7,109 nucleotides of DNA from Candidatus Rokuibacteriota bacterium. GTDB lineage: Bacteria; Methylomirabilota; Methylomirabilia; Rokubacteriales; CSP1-6. How positions within the stretch are numbered: position 1 is the stretch's first letter; each line of letters begins with the position of its first letter. Below, one piece after another: positions 5,739 to 7,109 of the stretch. The notes below the pieces were generated by a model. That model searched no databases. It was given only the letters and a program-made list of their open reading frames with translations, and was not told where the DNA came from. The stretch is from positions 1 through 7,109 of the forward strand of contig QHRT01000176.1 of the NCBI GenBank assembly GCA_003220195.1, in the 5' to 3' direction. The position numbers and the translations under genes are program-made.

Positions 5739-6158
5739 ATGGCGGTAGACGCGAGAGAGCGGATCCGACCGACGACCGGAACGCACATCGTGCGCGTACA
5801 GCACGAGGGGATCGTGACCGCCGATGCGGATCGGTCGAGGGATTTCTATTGCCGCGTGTTCGGGTGGCAGGTCCTGGAGCGGCCGGCGTTCAGGGCCGGT
5901 GGCTACTGGATCGGCACGCCGGGGATCTTCCCGCAGATCCACATCATCCAGTCCGACTTGACACCGCCGGGACCGGAGGCGCCGATCAGTCCCCAGGCGC
6001 GCCACACCGCGTTCGAGGTCGCCGACATGGACGCGATGAAAGCCACGCTCGAGCGCGAAGGGATCCAGCACGTCGTCAACGTGCAGCCGGGCGGCCGCGT
6101 GCAGATGCTCTGTAACGATCCCGACGGCAACACGATCGAGTTCCAGCAGGCGAGCTGA
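5739..6158 (+). CDS. VOC (glyoxalase/bleomycin-resistance fold) family protein
   Basis: A 139-residue single-module protein of the vicinal-oxygen-chelate superfamily, with the paired beta-alpha-beta-beta-beta repeats typical of glyoxalase-like enzymes, dioxygenases and resistance proteins. The first half runs from HEGIVTADADRSRDFYCRVFGW (His22; the D-x-x-x-S-x-x-F-Y helix and FGW turn are typical); the second from RHTAFEVADMDAMKATLEREG and ends in CNDPDGNTIEF. His22, His89 and Glu134, with His68 in QIHII, are placed where the metal ligands usually lie. The start is ATG 5739, with GAGGAGGG five bases upstream; an open frame extends to 5598 but crosses the putative promoter. It is cytoplasmic, with no signal. 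The gene stops 7 bases before the binding-protein gene, so the two are probably co-transcribed. The substrate cannot be read from the sequence. Confidence 0.9.
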   Translation: MAVDARERIRPTTGTHIVRVQHEGIVTADADRSRDFYCRVFGWQVLERPAFRAGGYWIGTPGIFPQIHIIQSDLTPPGPEAPISPQARHTAFEVADMDAMKATLEREGIQHVVNVQPGGRVQMLCNDPDGNTIEFQQAS

Positions 6159-6165
6159 TCGTCTC

Positions 6166-7109
6166 ATGCGCTCCCGGGCTCGCGATGGGGCGATGACGCG
6201 TCGCCGGTTCCTGTCGCTGGCACGCGGGGCCGGCGTCGTCGCAGCCTCCGCAACGGTGCTGCCGAGCGTGGCGGTCACGTCCGCCTCGGCCCAGACTTCT
6301 CCGGCCACCGCGAAGGGCGGAGCCCGGACGGTCCAGTTACGGTTCCTCACCGTCGCCGGGGAGCCGATGCAGAGCATCCACAGCCAGCTGATCGAGCGAT
6401 TCAGCCGGGCCAATCCGAACATCCAGATCCGTTTCGAGCAGGCGCCATTCGCCGAACTCGGTCGCAAGATCACCACCGAGGCCGCCGGCGGCAACCCACC
6501 GGACGTGATCTGGGCCGACGGGCCCGAGATCAAGCACCTCGCTTACAACAAGGTGATCGTCCCCCTGGAGCCGTGGCTCTATTCCAAGGCGGAACTGGAG
6601 GACTTCCTGCCGCAAAGCCTGGAGGAAGGTTCGTTCAAGAGCGCGGTTCACGCGATCGGTCGCCGCCAGTCGTGCGAGGCCGTCTGGTACAACGTCGACC
6701 TCATGGACAGGGCGGGGATCAAACCGCCGTCGACCCTGGATAAGGCGTGGAACTTCCAGCGCTGGCGTGAGGTCTGGTTGCAGGTGAGCAAGCCGCCCGA
6801 GATCTGGGGCGTGACGTCTCGCCAGGTCCTCGGCGCGGGGACCTACGAATCGCTGGCGTTCGTCCGCTCGGCCGGCGAGAAGGGCTCGACGACGTACCAG
6901 GCGATCAGCCCCGATGGGAAGACCGTCAAAGGCTATCTCGATACGCCGGAGGCGCTCGACGCCATCCAGTTCTGGCAGAACCTGATCGTGAAGGACAAGG
7001 TCACGCCGCCCGCGCTCATCCCCGAAGCCTTCGAGACGGGACGATCGGTGTGCCACATCTATCCCGAACACCTCGGACCGGTGCTGAGGTCGAAGTACCC
7101 GAACCTCCG
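6166..7109 (+). CDS. Tat-exported family 1 (sugar-type) ABC substrate-binding protein, 3' truncated by window
   Basis: The first 314 residues of an extracellular solute-binding protein of the family 1 class (UgpB/MalE-like), which captures sugars, polyols or glycerophosphodiesters for an ABC importer. The N-terminus carries a twin-arginine signal: TRRRFLSLA (11-19), a hydrophobic Ala/Val stretch (22-37) and a likely cleavage site ASA|Q at 42/43. No lipobox Cys is present. The mature part begins near residue 56 with VQLRFLTVAGEPMQSI, followed by an ERFSRANPNIQIRFEQAP segment, PPDVIWADGPEIKHLA and AVWYNVDLMDRAGIKPP, all in the usual family order. ATG 6166 is taken as the start because it follows the VOC stop closely; ATG 6193 (beginning MTRRRFL) is an equally typical Tat start, and neither has a clear ribosome site. 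The frame is open to the window end. Permease and ATPase genes would be expected downstream. The exact ligand is unknown. Confidence 0.88.
   Translation, partial: MRSRARDGAMTRRRFLSLARGAGVVAASATVLPSVAVTSASAQTSPATAKGGARTVQLRFLTVAGEPMQSIHSQLIERFSRANPNIQIRFEQAPFAELGRKITTEAAGGNPPDVIWADGPEIKHLAYNKVIVPLEPWLYSKAELEDFLPQSLEEGSFKSAVHAIGRRQSCEAVWYNVDLMDRAGIKPPSTLDKAWNFQRWREVWLQVSKPPEIWGVTSRQVLGAGTYESLAFVRSAGEKGSTTYQAISPDGKTVKGYLDTPEALDAIQFWQNLIVKDKVTPPALIPEAFETGRSVCHIYPEHLGPVLRSKYPNL

Noticed and set aside
4582..5788. Long open frames on both strands overlapping the hydroxyacid dehydrogenase
   Set aside because: The frame with GFIGLGVMG, the catalytic Lys block and a Shine-Dalgarno site is clearly the gene. 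The others have no motif and skewed composition.
6337..7071. 244-codon open frame on the minus strand opposite the binding protein
   Set aside because: It is antisense to a clear binding-protein gene, is Leu/Arg/Asp-rich without family features, and has no ribosome site.

Overview
The window is GC-rich throughout (roughly two thirds G+C by eye), with strong G/C bias at third codon positions, Shine-Dalgarno-led genes, GTG starts in the transporter genes and densely packed transcription units. This suits a free-living bacterium with a large, GC-rich, transport- and catabolism-oriented genome. Candidate Rokubacteria/Methylomirabilota, Chloroflexota or Burkholderiales-like soil bacteria would all fit, but nothing here fixes the taxonomy. 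No RNA genes, insertion sequences, CRISPR arrays or phage genes were seen. There is no gene-free stretch longer than 300 bases.

Layout. Positions 1-64 hold the last 20 codons of an unidentified + strand gene. It meets, with only 3 bases between, the end of a two-gene minus-strand operon (68-1899) encoding a DppB/OppB-type and a DppC/OppC-type permease of a peptide/nickel-class ABC importer. The matching binding protein and ATPases are not in the window. The operon has a good sigma70-like promoter (1947-1975), back to back with a second one (2095-2123) that serves a + strand short-chain dehydrogenase (2167-2931). A 14-bp perfect palindrome lies over the -35 of that second promoter.

A convergent 100-base gap separates the dehydrogenase from a three-gene minus-strand unit, transcribed from about 5529 down to 3032: a 3-hydroxyisobutyrate-dehydrogenase-family reductase, a DinB-fold protein missing a usual metal-binding His, and a BtuF-like helical-backbone (cobalamin-type) binding protein that lacks a signal peptide. 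Divergent from it, on the + strand, are a VOC/glyoxalase-fold protein (5739-6158) and, 7 bases later, the start of a Tat-exported family 1 (sugar-type) ABC binding protein that runs off the right edge. The control region between these two units has a TATAAT box and another 14-bp perfect palindrome just upstream of it.

How the genes fit together: the set (two separate ABC import systems, two NAD-type oxidoreductases, a VOC enzyme) looks like small-molecule uptake and catabolism, but no single pathway can be assembled from what is visible. I found no convincing novel multi-gene system. The most interesting points are the regulatory palindromes at the two divergent control regions, the Arg-Thr substrate loop in the hydroxyacid dehydrogenase, the missing His in the DinB protein, and the signal-less cobalamin-type binding protein.
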